DNA of 60,090 nucleotides from Clostridia bacterium (lineage in GTDB: Bacteria; Bacillota; Clostridia; Oscillospirales; CAG-272): contig JAFVTS010000013.1 in the NCBI GenBank assembly GCA_017503105.1, positions 1 through 60,090 of the forward strand, given 5' to 3'. Below, piece after piece: positions 50,908-59,865 of the stretch. The notes beneath the pieces were generated by a model, which was given only the letters and a program-made list of their open reading frames with translations, made no database searches and was not told the DNA's origin. The stretch's first letter is position 1; each line of letters opens with the position of its first letter. The position numbers were made by a program, and so were the translations under genes.

Positions 50908-50936
50908 ATTATACCATAAAAATACATTTTTTTCAA
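50908..50936 (-). promoter_or_regulatory. Promoter of the 46-aa peptide gene
   Basis: Minus-strand TTGAAA (complement of 50931-50936) and TATAAT (complement of 50908-50913), 17-nt spacer, about 35 nt before the ATG. Confidence 0.72.
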
Positions 50937-50986
50937 GTACTTTCGCGAAATTTGTTTCGGCAAGTGTAAAAGGAAAGAAGCGCACG

Positions 50987-52933
50987 TTATTTTTCGAGCT
51001 TCGCCTTCGGGAAATAAGTTATCCTGAGGTTCGTGCAACCGTAAGGAACGAGAGTCAGCGGCAGCTTTTCTGTGACGTACTGATATTCGCCCGAGGGCTC
51101 AAGCGTCTTTGCCTGATAGGGCGAGCAAAGGTACGGCGCTTTATAGCAGTGCGTGTGAAGTTTGATCCTCGGCTCCTCCCACGCGTAGCCCGTGCTGCGG
51201 CACTCCTCTATCTCAAAATCCTGCGCGGTAAGGTCCTCGTCGAGTGCTACGTTCCAAGTGAACTGCACTTTACGAAGTCCGAGCTGCTCGTGCGAATCCC
51301 TGACGGGTGCGTCCTCGAAATCGGGATTTACGTCATACCAGCTCCACCCGTCGGGAAGCGGCGTCATAGGTCTGCCCGCGATGGGCTCCCATTTTTCGGG
51401 AATGTGATAAGCGTAGAGCAAGGCTCCGTACTTAACGGCTATCGGGTGCTTGCCCGACCAATCGGTGTCGTCGACTTTTATGACCCTTACCTCGGCGGTG
51501 AAGCTTATTTCAACCGTTTTTTTGCCCTTCGAAACGGGAACGCTGACGTAGCCGCCGCAAGAGCCGAGAGACGCGGCGTTTCCGTCGACGGTGAGCGAAT
51601 AAGACTTCGCCCACTCGGGAACCTTCAGATTCAAGGTGAAGCTCTTCCCCGAATCTATTTCGATCTTCACGTTATTTCTGAAGGGATAATCGGTGATCTG
51701 TCTGACGGAAATCCCGTCAGAATCAAGCGATGACGGGCCGTAGACGTTTACGTAAACGTTGCCGCCTTCGTCCGTCAAGAACATTCCGCGAACGAATTCG
51801 GGCACGACGGCAACCGCGTTTACAGGACAGCAGGAGGTCGTGTAGCACGGCGCGTAGACCTGCATATCACCGAATATTGCAGAGGAATCCATCGTGGCGT
51901 ATATCTGGTTTGGCGCTGTCAGATAAGCAATAGCCTTTTCGTCCTTTTTTCTCGCTCCCTGCGCGCCGTTATAGAATATCTCCTCCATTCTGTCGCCCCA
52001 TACGGGCTCGCCCGTGATAAAGGACAGGTAAGAGAACGTAGCGTTATAGAAAGCGAAGCTGCAATACTCCGTTTCCGTCGTTGAGCCGACGGGACCGAGG
52101 TACTCCGTAACGCTCACGGGACCGCCCGAAAGGTGCGTAGAGTACCTTCTTATTTTGTCAAAGAGATTCACCGTCGCGTCGAGGTATTCACGCTTGCCCG
52201 TTGCGGTGTAGACGAGCGCGGGAATGCGGCCCGTCGTTCCTATCCCCGCCGTGTGATTTGAGTTGTAATGATACTCGTCTGTGAGCATCTTTTTATATGA
52301 GATGGAAAAGAGGTCGTGCTTCGTTATGTAATCAAGATATTCCTCGGAAAAGCGCACGAGGCTCTCGTCGCCCGTGTGATAGTACGTGAATATCATCGTT
52401 TCGATTATGAAGGGGCCCGCGTAGCAGGTCTTCTTGTCGCCCGACCAATTCCGAACGAACCAGAGCATACAAGCGTGCACGGCGTCAAGCACGTCGCGCC
52501 TGCCCGTTGCCTCGTAAAACGCAAGCAGTCCGCGCATTCCGCAAGCGGTGCCCCAGGCGTTGTAGTCGTCGTACATATCGGCGCCCTCTTCACAGTAAGT
52601 TCCGAGATAGCCGTCGGGGCGCTGTCTTTTAAGAACCGCATCGACCCACTCGGTCGCCGTTCTCTTCATCTCTTCGTCGTCAAGCACCCACGCGTGCTGA
52701 ATGTAGCCCGTCCAGAAGTTGCCCGAGATCTCAGCTCCCCAGCCCTCCTGGTTGCCGTCGACCCACGCCTTGACGTAGCTCTTCTTTATGAAAGGGTCTG
52801 CTATCATCGCGGGCTCAAGCTTGTAAAGGTTGCCCGCCATTCCCGCCTTTCCGCGCAAAAGCTGATCGCGAAGGAATCCCTCTGCCTTTATCGCGCCGAG
52901 GGGATATTTTTTAAGCTTCGAAAAATTGTTCAT
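50987..52933 (-). CDS. Glycoside hydrolase family 127-like (DUF1680) protein
   Basis: 648 residues without signal peptide. The (alpha/alpha)6 barrel comes first, with WGTACGMRGLLAFYEATGRR near residue 126 and HTAGIGTTGRIPALVY near 223. The family's hallmark YAPCYTTSCCPVNAVAVVPE lies near residue 365; in characterised GH127 beta-L-arabinofuranosidases this Cys cluster binds zinc and includes the nucleophile. Beta-sandwich domains follow. These enzymes take arabinofuranose from plant glycoprotein or pectin fragments. It has its own promoter and is monocistronic. GGAG lies about 8 nt before the ATG. Confidence 0.88.
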   Translation of the reverse strand: MNNFSKLKKYPLGAIKAEGFLRDQLLRGKAGMAGNLYKLEPAMIADPFIKKSYVKAWVDGNQEGWGAEISGNFWTGYIQHAWVLDDEEMKRTATEWVDAVLKRQRPDGYLGTYCEEGADMYDDYNAWGTACGMRGLLAFYEATGRRDVLDAVHACMLWFVRNWSGDKKTCYAGPFIIETMIFTYYHTGDESLVRFSEEYLDYITKHDLFSISYKKMLTDEYHYNSNHTAGIGTTGRIPALVYTATGKREYLDATVNLFDKIRRYSTHLSGGPVSVTEYLGPVGSTTETEYCSFAFYNATFSYLSFITGEPVWGDRMEEIFYNGAQGARKKDEKAIAYLTAPNQIYATMDSSAIFGDMQVYAPCYTTSCCPVNAVAVVPEFVRGMFLTDEGGNVYVNVYGPSSLDSDGISVRQITDYPFRNNVKIEIDSGKSFTLNLKVPEWAKSYSLTVDGNAASLGSCGGYVSVPVSKGKKTVEISFTAEVRVIKVDDTDWSGKHPIAVKYGALLYAYHIPEKWEPIAGRPMTPLPDGWSWYDVNPDFEDAPVRDSHEQLGLRKVQFTWNVALDEDLTAQDFEIEECRSTGYAWEEPRIKLHTHCYKAPYLCSPYQAKTLEPSGEYQYVTEKLPLTLVPYGCTNLRITYFPKAKLEK

Positions 52934-52965
52934 AAAAAAACTCCGTGTTAAAGTTATTTAATGTA

Positions 52966-52994
52966 ATTATAGCAAAAGAAAAGCCAAAAGTAAA
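52966..52994 (-). promoter_or_regulatory. Promoter of the GH127 gene
   Basis: Minus-strand TTTACT (complement of 52989-52994) and TATAAT (complement of 52966-52971), 17-nt spacer. Confidence 0.62.
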
Positions 52995-53050
52995 TAGCTT
53001 TTTTCATTTTTATTTTCTTTTGAAAAACGGGTATTTCTTCGGAAAAAGAA

Positions 53051-53079
53051 TTGACAAACAAATGCCGTTGTGCTATACT
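53051..53079 (+). promoter_or_regulatory. Promoter of the alpha/beta hydrolase gene
   Basis: TTGACA (53051-53056) and TATACT (53074-53079), 17-nt spacer, followed by a ~65-nt leader. Confidence 0.75.
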
Positions 53080-53145
53080 GAAAAAGTAAAGATCGGCAGA
53101 AGATAAACGCCGAAAATCTTAATGAAAACGGAAAGGACAGAACGA

Positions 53146-53898
53146 ATGAATCAGGAAGAAATATTGATCCGCTCCACCGCCGACGGCACTATGCAGCCGT
53201 CCCTCTTTTACAGAGCCAAGGGCGCTCACAGACCGTTGCTCGTCGGGCTTCACACCTGGAGCTTTGACAGATTTAATCAGATAAACAACCTCCTGCCCTT
53301 TGCAGAAGAGCAGGACTTCAATCTCCTCTTGCCCGAGTTCCGCGGTCCTAACACGAGATCGAACAAGAACGGTGCCCTTGCCTGCGGCTCGGTAGCGGCA
53401 AAGCAGGACATAAAGGACGCGATAGATTACGTGAAGGAGAACGAGGATATAGACGCGGGTAACGTATTCCTCGTCGGGCTCTCGGGCGGCGGTCATATGG
53501 CGCTGCTTATGGCGGGCTTTATCCCCGAATACTTCCGCGCTATCGCCGCGTTCGTGCCCATCACCGACCTTGCAAAATGGAGAGTCGAAAACCCGTCCTA
53601 CGCTCCGCACATCGACCACTGCACGGGTGCTGACGAAAACGAGCTTCGCCAAAGATCGCCTATGACCTATATCGACATAGCCAAGGGAGCCAATCTCAAG
53701 GTCTTCCACGGCAAGTACGACTCTTGCGTTCCCGTAAGACAGAGCATAGAATTTTACACGGCGATCTCGGAGAAGTACCCCACCTCGCGCGTCTTCCTCG
53801 ACGTCTTTGACGGCGGACATCAGTTCTCCCTGCCCCTCTTTAAGAATTGGATACTCTCGCAATACAAAAAGCCCGAGAACACCGAGGTCACGGGCTGA
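53146..53898 (+). CDS. Alpha/beta hydrolase, prolyl-oligopeptidase-like esterase
   Basis: 250 residues from the ATG with AAAGGA 8 nt upstream; an ATG 24 nt earlier lacks a ribosome site. The nucleophile elbow VGLSGGGHMALLM places the catalytic Ser at ~113. GKYDSCVPVRQS supplies the Asp and FDGGHQFSLP the His. It is soluble and cytosolic, with no lid domain. Such small esterases often remove acetyl or feruloyl groups from carbohydrates, which would suit the surrounding glycosidases, but the substrate is not shown. Confidence 0.85.
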   Translation: MNQEEILIRSTADGTMQPSLFYRAKGAHRPLLVGLHTWSFDRFNQINNLLPFAEEQDFNLLLPEFRGPNTRSNKNGALACGSVAAKQDIKDAIDYVKENEDIDAGNVFLVGLSGGGHMALLMAGFIPEYFRAIAAFVPITDLAKWRVENPSYAPHIDHCTGADENELRQRSPMTYIDIAKGANLKVFHGKYDSCVPVRQSIEFYTAISEKYPTSRVFLDVFDGGHQFSLPLFKNWILSQYKKPENTEVTG

Positions 53899-53911
53899 AT
53901 ATAACATAAAA

Positions 53912-53950
53912 AACACGGTATCCGCACGTTATGTGGGGTACCGTGTTAAA
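53912..53950. terminator. Terminator between the hydrolase and MATE genes
   Basis: AACACGGTA (53912-53920) pairs with TACCGTGTT (53939-53947), with T- and A-rich flanks on both strands. Confidence 0.78.
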
Positions 53951-53969
53951 TTTTATGGAAAAAAGGGCT

Positions 53970-55334
53970 TCACGCGCTTTCCTTCGGGAATGATTTTTTC
54001 AGCACTCTTACGAGGAAGAATATGCAGAGCAAAAGGCTCATTATTTCCGCTATCGGGAAGGCGAGCCAGACGAGGTCGACGTTGCCCGAAAGGGAGAGAA
54101 GGAACGCTGCGGGGATAAGGACGACGAGCTGTCTTCCTATACTTATTATAAGGCTGTAAATGCTCTTGCCGAGTGCCTGACAGGTACAGGAGGCGACGAC
54201 GGAGAAGCCCGCGAAAACGAAGCTTATGCTGATGAGTCTTAAAGCAACACTGCCGACCTGCAGCATATCGGGCGAGGCGTTGAAGAAGCCGAGGAGCACG
54301 TCGGGGAGGAGCTGGAAGGCGGCAAATCCGAGGAGCATATAGACCACAGCCGTCAGGGCGCCGAGCTTGACGGTGGCAAAGACTCTGTCCTTCTTCTGCG
54401 CGCCGAAGTTATACGCAACTATCGGCACCATTCCGTTATTAAGACCGAATACGGGCATAAAGACGAAGCTCTGGAGCTTGAAATAGACGCCGAAGACGTT
54501 CATCGCGGTCTGACCGAAGCCGATGAGGATAATATTCATCGAGAAGGTCATAACGCTGCCTATCGCCTGCATAAGGACGGAGGGTATGCCGATGGCGAGC
54601 ATTTCTTTTATCAGCTCCCATTTGGGAAGGAGGTTTTTGAGCCTGAGCTTTATTTCCTTATTGACCGCGAGGTTGAGTAAAATTCCGAGCGCGCCCGCAA
54701 TACACTGACCGACGACGGTCGCTATCGCGGCGCCCTTGACACCCATTGCGGGGAAGCCGAGCCAGCCGAAGATGAGAATGGGGTCGAGAATTATGTTCAC
54801 GACGGCACCCGAGAGCTGGATTATCATACTGTAAAACGACTTGCCCGTTGCTTGCAGAAGTCTTTCGGTCACTACCTGAATAAACACGCCGAAGGAAAGG
54901 ACGCAGACTATGCTCAAATAGTCCGTGCTGTACTGATAAAGAAGCGTTCCCTCCTCGGCTTGAGTCAGCACGAAGGGCTTTATAAAGAAGAGTCCGATCA
55001 TAAGGAATAGGGCGTAGCCGCAGGCGGTGAGGAAAAAGCCCTGCCCCGCTATGACGTTAGCCTTGTCAAAATTTTTCTGACCGAGGGAGCGCGAGAGAAG
55101 CGCGTTCATACCTACGGCAAGACCGACGGACACGGCGATCATAAGGTTCTGTATCGGGAAAGCTATCGTAAGGGCGCCCGTGCCCGCGTTCGGGTCAAAC
55201 TGCGCCACGTAGACCGAGTCGACGATATTATAAAGCGCTTGAACTATCATCGAGATGATGATAGGTACAGAGATCGAGTAGAGGAGCTTCGGAATGCTCA
55301 TCGTGCCCATCTTGTTTTCTTTCGTCATTTCCAT
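53970..55334 (-). CDS. MATE-family efflux transporter
   Basis: 454 residues, twelve membrane helices in two homologous halves. Typical segments are the N-terminal LLYSISVPIIISMIVQALYN (residues ~14-33), NAGTGALTIAFPIQNLMIAV, LSRSLGQKNFDKANVI, and the second-half VYFKLQSFVFMPVFGLNNGM with VAYNFGAQKKDRV. It exports drugs or metabolites in exchange for Na+ or H+. The clostridial branch includes many with unknown substrate. The start is well inside a strong transcription unit with its own promoter; it is convergent with the hydrolase gene. Confidence 0.93.
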   Translation of the reverse strand: MEMTKENKMGTMSIPKLLYSISVPIIISMIVQALYNIVDSVYVAQFDPNAGTGALTIAFPIQNLMIAVSVGLAVGMNALLSRSLGQKNFDKANVIAGQGFFLTACGYALFLMIGLFFIKPFVLTQAEEGTLLYQYSTDYLSIVCVLSFGVFIQVVTERLLQATGKSFYSMIIQLSGAVVNIILDPILIFGWLGFPAMGVKGAAIATVVGQCIAGALGILLNLAVNKEIKLRLKNLLPKWELIKEMLAIGIPSVLMQAIGSVMTFSMNIILIGFGQTAMNVFGVYFKLQSFVFMPVFGLNNGMVPIVAYNFGAQKKDRVFATVKLGALTAVVYMLLGFAAFQLLPDVLLGFFNASPDMLQVGSVALRLISISFVFAGFSVVASCTCQALGKSIYSLIISIGRQLVVLIPAAFLLSLSGNVDLVWLAFPIAEIMSLLLCIFFLVRVLKKSFPKESA

Positions 55335-55367
55335 TTTAAAAAATCCTTTTACTTCAAAATCCTTGCT

Positions 55368-55396
55368 ATTTTAACACAAAGCGACAAATAAGTCAA
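55368..55396 (-). promoter_or_regulatory. Promoter of the MATE gene
   Basis: Minus-strand TTGACT (complement of 55391-55396) and TAAAAT (complement of 55368-55373), 17-nt spacer. Confidence 0.7.
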
Positions 55397-55612
55397 TAGG
55401 GTGGTTTAAATATTTTCATTTAATTTATAATTTAAAAGCGCAGAGCCCGTGTTCAAGAATAAGCAAAGAAACGAAAAACGGCAGCGCAGAAAATCAGCAC
55501 ATCAGACGCTCTGCCGCAAACAGTTCTTTTCACGGTCCTTCTTGAATTTTTAAGGCGATAGAGCCTTCTTTGTTCCCAAAGAATTTTTACATATTTCTGC
55601 GATTTTTTGCTA

Positions 55613-55641
55613 TTGACTTGCCGACTGTTTTATGACATAAT
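55613..55641 (+). promoter_or_regulatory. Promoter of the GH20-GH-D operon
   Basis: TTGACT (55613-55618) and CATAAT (55636-55641), 17-nt spacer; TATAAT directly after (55641-55646) is too far from the -35 box. Confidence 0.6.
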
Positions 55642-55690
55642 ATAATCGGTAGCGAGTTACCGTTACACACTACGACAGGGAGAATTTGAA

Positions 55691-57535
55691 ATGAAATTAA
55701 AATTCAACGCTCCCGCCGAGCTTTCGGTGGGAATAAAAAGGCTCTCTTCCGTACTCGGGTACGAGATAGGTGAGGGCGTGCAGATAAACGCGGTTCAGGG
55801 CGAGCGCGTCGGCACATCATATAAGAACGGGGTCGGCACGGTTTATTATAAGGAGAAGCACCATTTCTGGCGCGAGCTTGCCATACTCGTCGATCACATA
55901 AAGAAAAACAAGGAGCTTGACACCACCGAGGACACGCATTTTGACACGCTCGGTCTTATGATCTGCGTCTCGCGCGGAATGGTGCCGACGAACAAGGCTC
56001 TTGAAAAATACATAGACTACCTTGCCGTTATGGGCTACAATCTCGTTATGCTCCAGACGGACGACCTTTTCGAGATAAAGGAGCGCCCGTACTTCGGATA
56101 TATGAGAGGAAGATATACCGCCGACGAGCTTCGCGCGTTTGACGATTACGCATACGAATACGGCATCGAGGCTATTCCCTGCATCGAGTGCTACGCTCAT
56201 ATGAAAACGTATCTCATCTGGCCCGAGGCACAGGATATAAAGGACACGGCGACGGTGCTTCTTGCAAGAGAGGAAAAGACGTTCGAGTTCGTCGAGGATA
56301 TGGTGCGGACAATAAGCGCCTCTTTCCGTTCAAAGAGAATACACATCGGTATGGACGAGGCGTGGGATATGGGGCGCGGAAACTTCTTAACAAAGCACGG
56401 TCAGGTGCCCATTCTTGAAATCTTCAACGAGTATATGGAAAGACTTATCTCTATAATGAATAAATACGAACTTCGTCCTATGATGTGGAGCGATATGTAT
56501 TTCAGATGCTCGAGAACCGATAACGTCTATTATCATCCCGACACCGTAATACCCGAGTCCACGAAAAAAGCAATTCCAGAGGGGGTTGAGCTTATCTTCT
56601 GGAATTACGGCGAAGAACGTAAATGTGACTACTATATGCTCGACAAGCATAAAGAGCTTAACAGAGAAATTATTTCCTGCGGCGGTCTTTGGGAATGGAC
56701 AGGTCATTTCCCCAACAATGACAAAGCCTACGAAGCGACAGAGTATTTCGTCGGGGCTTGCCGCGCCAAAGACGTTACAAAGTTTATGACGACCACGTGG
56801 TTTATAGATTCCGAGTGCGATATGTTTGCAACACTTCTCGGGCTTTCGTTCACAGCGGCGCTTGTCTATAACAAAAATGCGAACGAGGATTACAGACGCG
56901 AGCGCTTTGAAGCCGAGACGGGCGGAAGCTTCGACGCCTTCAACGTTATGACTCGCTACCATAACAAGTGCGACGGAAGAGAATTTGAAAGTAACGACGT
57001 GATGTTCCTCGGCAAGCACCTCTTCTGGCAGGACGTTATGGAAGGGCTTTACGACACGTATCTTTTCGACGAGCCTATGAGTGAGCACTACAAGGACGCG
57101 ACGGAGAGGATAAGAAAATTCCGCGGCGACGGAAAATGGGATTATCTTTACGAGTACTGCGAGGCTGTTTTCGACTATCTTTATACCAAGTGCTACGTTG
57201 CCGAAAGGCTCGTTCCCTCTTATAAAAGCGGCGATAAAGCTATGCTTTCAAAGATAGCGAACGAATATCTCCCCGCGCTCAAAGAAAAAATCGGACGCGT
57301 ACACGCAATACACCGAAATATATGGTTCAAATACAACAAGGACTTCGGATTTATAAATAACGACATTCATTACGGCGGAATGGAGTCGCGCATTGATTTT
57401 GCTATCATCAAGCTCACGTCGTACCTTGAGGGCGAATGCGAAAAGCTCGACGAGCTTGAAGAGCAAAGGCTTGAAAAGCCTCTTTGGGCATTCTCACCGT
57501 ACAATACGATAGCAACGCCCACTCAACATATATAA
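55691..57535 (+). CDS. Glycoside hydrolase family 20-like beta-N-acetylhexosaminidase
   Basis: 614 residues, no signal peptide. A short N-terminal domain is followed by a TIM barrel with the family signature IHIGMDEAWDMGRG; the catalytic Asp222-Glu223 pair supports substrate-assisted hydrolysis of terminal GlcNAc or GalNAc. DTLGLMICVSRGMVPTNKAL and CIECYAHMK fit intracellular GH20 enzymes, and a ~230-residue helical C-terminal region is present. Products would suit the window's nagB and aminosugar kinase. GGGAG precedes the ATG. Its final codons are duplicated directly downstream. Confidence 0.85.
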   Translation: MKLKFNAPAELSVGIKRLSSVLGYEIGEGVQINAVQGERVGTSYKNGVGTVYYKEKHHFWRELAILVDHIKKNKELDTTEDTHFDTLGLMICVSRGMVPTNKALEKYIDYLAVMGYNLVMLQTDDLFEIKERPYFGYMRGRYTADELRAFDDYAYEYGIEAIPCIECYAHMKTYLIWPEAQDIKDTATVLLAREEKTFEFVEDMVRTISASFRSKRIHIGMDEAWDMGRGNFLTKHGQVPILEIFNEYMERLISIMNKYELRPMMWSDMYFRCSRTDNVYYHPDTVIPESTKKAIPEGVELIFWNYGEERKCDYYMLDKHKELNREIISCGGLWEWTGHFPNNDKAYEATEYFVGACRAKDVTKFMTTTWFIDSECDMFATLLGLSFTAALVYNKNANEDYRRERFEAETGGSFDAFNVMTRYHNKCDGREFESNDVMFLGKHLFWQDVMEGLYDTYLFDEPMSEHYKDATERIRKFRGDGKWDYLYEYCEAVFDYLYTKCYVAERLVPSYKSGDKAMLSKIANEYLPALKEKIGRVHAIHRNIWFKYNKDFGFINNDIHYGGMESRIDFAIIKLTSYLEGECEKLDELEEQRLEKPLWAFSPYNTIATPTQHI

Positions 57536-57559
57536 AAACGCCCACTCAACATATATAAA
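57515..57559 (+). repeat. Tandem duplication of the GH20 gene's 3' end, 23-bp period
   Basis: The 22-nt unit that begins ACGCCCACTCAACATATA occurs at 57515-57536 and again at 57538-57559. The first copy encodes the C-terminal residues TPTQHI and stop. The second is intergenic and ends 11 nt before the next start codon. Confidence 0.9.
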
Positions 57560-57570
57560 GAGGAAAAGAA

Positions 57571-59592
57571 ATGATTAAGAAAATGAAATACGATGCTAAG
57601 CTTGCAAAGGGAGCGCTCGAAATATACAAAAATAACGAGATCTTAATTCGCCTTCCTCTTTCCGTTTCGGTAAACGGTGAGGCGACCGAACTTGCAAACA
57701 AAAAGAAAATAAGGGACGGATTTGTATTTTCGGCAAAAAACGAAGAGCTTCTGGTAAGATTTTTTGATGAGTGCATCACTTTTTCTTACAAAAAGAGCTT
57801 TTCAGACTTAACGCCGATACACGAGGTTCGCGCATTCTTTGGAGGAGTTGATTTTCCGCGCTTTGACAGGGCATTTACTCCGCAGGCAAGAAACAACTCG
57901 CACAGAAATCTCGACTTCTTCTCTCACCTGCCCGACATATCCTCAAACGGATATTTCACGCCTCCCCTTCTTGAGTTTTCCATAGGCTCAAAATACGGCT
58001 GGGTGAGCTTCGGGCTTCTTGACATTCCCGACACGAAGATCTGCCGCCTCACCGAGGATATGGACTTTCTTGTACAAAGCTCGGGCGGCAACGTAAAAAC
58101 AAAAGAATACATTATGCCCGAAATAGCAGTTTTCTTCTCCGAGGATGAATGGGCGGCAATTTCGGACTTTAGGGAGCTTCTTATAAAATTCGGGAAATAC
58201 ACCCCCGAGAAGAAAAAGTACTCCGAGCTTCCCGATTGGTGGAAAAAGCCGATGGTGTGCATCTACGGCGACCAGCTCATAGACGAATGCGTAGGACAAA
58301 AAATAGACGAGAGTTGGGTCGAGGGCATAGTAAAATGCGCCGAAGAGGATTGGGAAATGCGCGACTTCAACCTCGTTATCGACGATTCGTGGCAACTCAG
58401 CCACTCTATGACGCCCGTCGTCGACGAGAAGAGATTCCCCGATCTTCCCGGATTTATAGAAAGAATGCACTCTCGCGGACACCGCGTGCTCCTTTGGATG
58501 ACGCCCTTGATGGATAAGATCACAAACGGCTTCAAAACAAAGTCCGAAAAGCTCGGTGTCGTTACCGATTACGAATGCCCGAGTCCGTATTACAAGGACT
58601 TCCCCGGGACGTATTTTCTTGATTATACGGCAGATAACGCGCGGCAGTTTATAAAAGAAACGGCGGAGTATCTTTTCGGCAAGGGCGAAGGCGGGCTCGG
58701 TGCGGACGGCGTTAAGCTCGACTTTCTTTCAAATCACCGCGACCCCGCCCTGCCCGAGTCGTCATACGCTCATCCCGAGCGCGGCATCGGAATGCGCGAG
58801 ATGTACCTCTTCTACGAAATGTTCTACGAGGAGGCGAAGTGCGTAAATCCCGAGGTGATAATCGACGCCACCGTCGGCGACCCGAGGTTCGAGAAATTCG
58901 TCGACTTCAACAGAATGCACGACACGCACAGCGGAAATATCGAAAAGGATCTGCGCGTGAGAGTATCCACCCTTGCCTGCCCCGATCTTACGGTCGATTC
59001 GGACGGAGCTCTGATGTTCAAGGCGTGGCTCAAGCCGCATTATATAGACGCGGCAGTCTACGGAATACCCGCGAATTACTATACGCGACTTTACCAGGAT
59101 CACAGAATGCGCCCCGAGGATTTTGAAAACATAGGCGCTCGCACGCCCGAGCCGCACGAAACGCTTTGCCTCACCGAGAAAAAGCAGCTCGGCACGCTCT
59201 TCGAAATGGTGAAGCATCGCCCCGACGGAACCCCAAGGTACACGGGTCGCGGCTGGGCTCTTTACGATGGGGACGAGATAGTTGCCGAGAGCTTCTTCGG
59301 CTCGACCGTAGTTTATTATCCCACGAAGGAAAACGAAAAGGGCTACCTCTTCACCTTCCGCGACGAGGCGATAGAAATACCGCTTTACGGAAGACGCTTC
59401 GGCAAACTTCGCGGCGGAAAAATTCTTAACGGAAACATACAGGTAGACTACGCCCGCGAGCGCGTGCTCTTGCACGTTGAGCCGGGAAAGCTCTATACCT
59501 TCGAGGACTTTGACGAGGGGAACTCCACCGACCGCACCTTCTCCTTCGGAAGCGTAGCTTCGGCAGAGGGCGATACGGATTACGTCAACTGA
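57571..59592 (+). CDS. GH31/GH36-like (clan GH-D type) alpha-glycosidase
   Basis: 673 residues without signal peptide. An N-terminal beta-sandwich is followed by a TIM barrel containing FNLVIDDSWQ (~265), MHSRGHRVLLWMTPLMDK, FLDYTADNARQFI and GADGVKLDFLSNHRD (near residue 380), where KLD carries the expected nucleophile Asp. FNRMHDTHSG near 452 contains a candidate acid/base Asp. A C-terminal beta domain ends with HVEPGKLYTFEDF. Alpha-galactosidase, alpha-glucosidase or alpha-xylosidase activity are all possible. It follows the GH20 gene by 35 nt (AGAGG before the ATG), so the two enzymes probably act on the same glycan. Confidence 0.82.
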   Translation: MIKKMKYDAKLAKGALEIYKNNEILIRLPLSVSVNGEATELANKKKIRDGFVFSAKNEELLVRFFDECITFSYKKSFSDLTPIHEVRAFFGGVDFPRFDRAFTPQARNNSHRNLDFFSHLPDISSNGYFTPPLLEFSIGSKYGWVSFGLLDIPDTKICRLTEDMDFLVQSSGGNVKTKEYIMPEIAVFFSEDEWAAISDFRELLIKFGKYTPEKKKYSELPDWWKKPMVCIYGDQLIDECVGQKIDESWVEGIVKCAEEDWEMRDFNLVIDDSWQLSHSMTPVVDEKRFPDLPGFIERMHSRGHRVLLWMTPLMDKITNGFKTKSEKLGVVTDYECPSPYYKDFPGTYFLDYTADNARQFIKETAEYLFGKGEGGLGADGVKLDFLSNHRDPALPESSYAHPERGIGMREMYLFYEMFYEEAKCVNPEVIIDATVGDPRFEKFVDFNRMHDTHSGNIEKDLRVRVSTLACPDLTVDSDGALMFKAWLKPHYIDAAVYGIPANYYTRLYQDHRMRPEDFENIGARTPEPHETLCLTEKKQLGTLFEMVKHRPDGTPRYTGRGWALYDGDEIVAESFFGSTVVYYPTKENEKGYLFTFRDEAIEIPLYGRRFGKLRGGKILNGNIQVDYARERVLLHVEPGKLYTFEDFDEGNSTDRTFSFGSVASAEGDTDYVN

Positions 59593-59604
59593 GCAGTATG
59601 ATAT

Positions 59605-59642
59605 AAAGTGCTTGCCGAGGGAAACCGCGGCAGGCACTTTTT
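59605..59642 (+). terminator. Terminator of the GH20-GH-D operon
   Basis: AAAGTGCTTGCCG (59605-59617) pairs with CGGCAGGCACTTT (59628-59640, one G-T), followed by T residues. Confidence 0.85.
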
Positions 59643-59756
59643 AAAGGTCTTGTATTGTCTGCACGCGTAAAAAAACTCTTTCGCTCCTCGTATACATAGT
59701 TGACGCGCAAATTTCGGTAAAACTCAGTAAAATCCTTTTCTTTTTGCTTAAAGCTC

Positions 59757-59785
59757 TTGACAAACTCTTAATTAAGTGTTATAAT
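59757..59785 (+). promoter_or_regulatory. Perfect consensus promoter before the tRNA-Pro fragment
   Basis: TTGACA (59757-59762) and TATAAT (59780-59785), 17-nt spacer, typical of stable-RNA genes; the fragment starts 20 nt after the -10 box. Confidence 0.85.
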
Positions 59786-59805
59786 AACTTGGTAAATTGA
59801 ATTTT

Positions 59806-59842
59806 CGAGGTGTAGCGCAGTTGGTAGCGCGCTTGGTTCGGG
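59806..59842 (+). pseudogene. 5'-half tRNA-Pro(CGG), broken in the anticodon loop
   Basis: The acceptor strand CGAGGTG, the D-arm GCGC / AGTTGGTA / GCGC, the anticodon 5' strand CTTGG and loop TTCGGG are all intact. After 59842 the sequence no longer continues with the expected ACCAAG, variable loop or T-arm, so no cloverleaf can form. The D-arm is closer to a standard tRNA-Pro than that of the complete gene at 60000, suggesting this was the original host gene. Confidence 0.8.
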
Positions 59843-59865
59843 TCTCAATCACCGCGCTCGGCGTA

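Larger units (their letters stand above)
55335..55690. other. 356-nt intergenic region between MATE and GH20 genes
   Basis: It holds two divergent promoters, listed separately. Between them are imperfect inverted repeats: CGGCAGCGC with GCTCTGCCG (one mismatch), AAGGC with GCCTT, and CTTTG with CAAAG. CGGTA (55647-55651) and TACCG (55658-55662) flank the transcription start of the GH20 gene and may be an operator. No ORF or known riboswitch is recognised. Confidence 0.45.
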
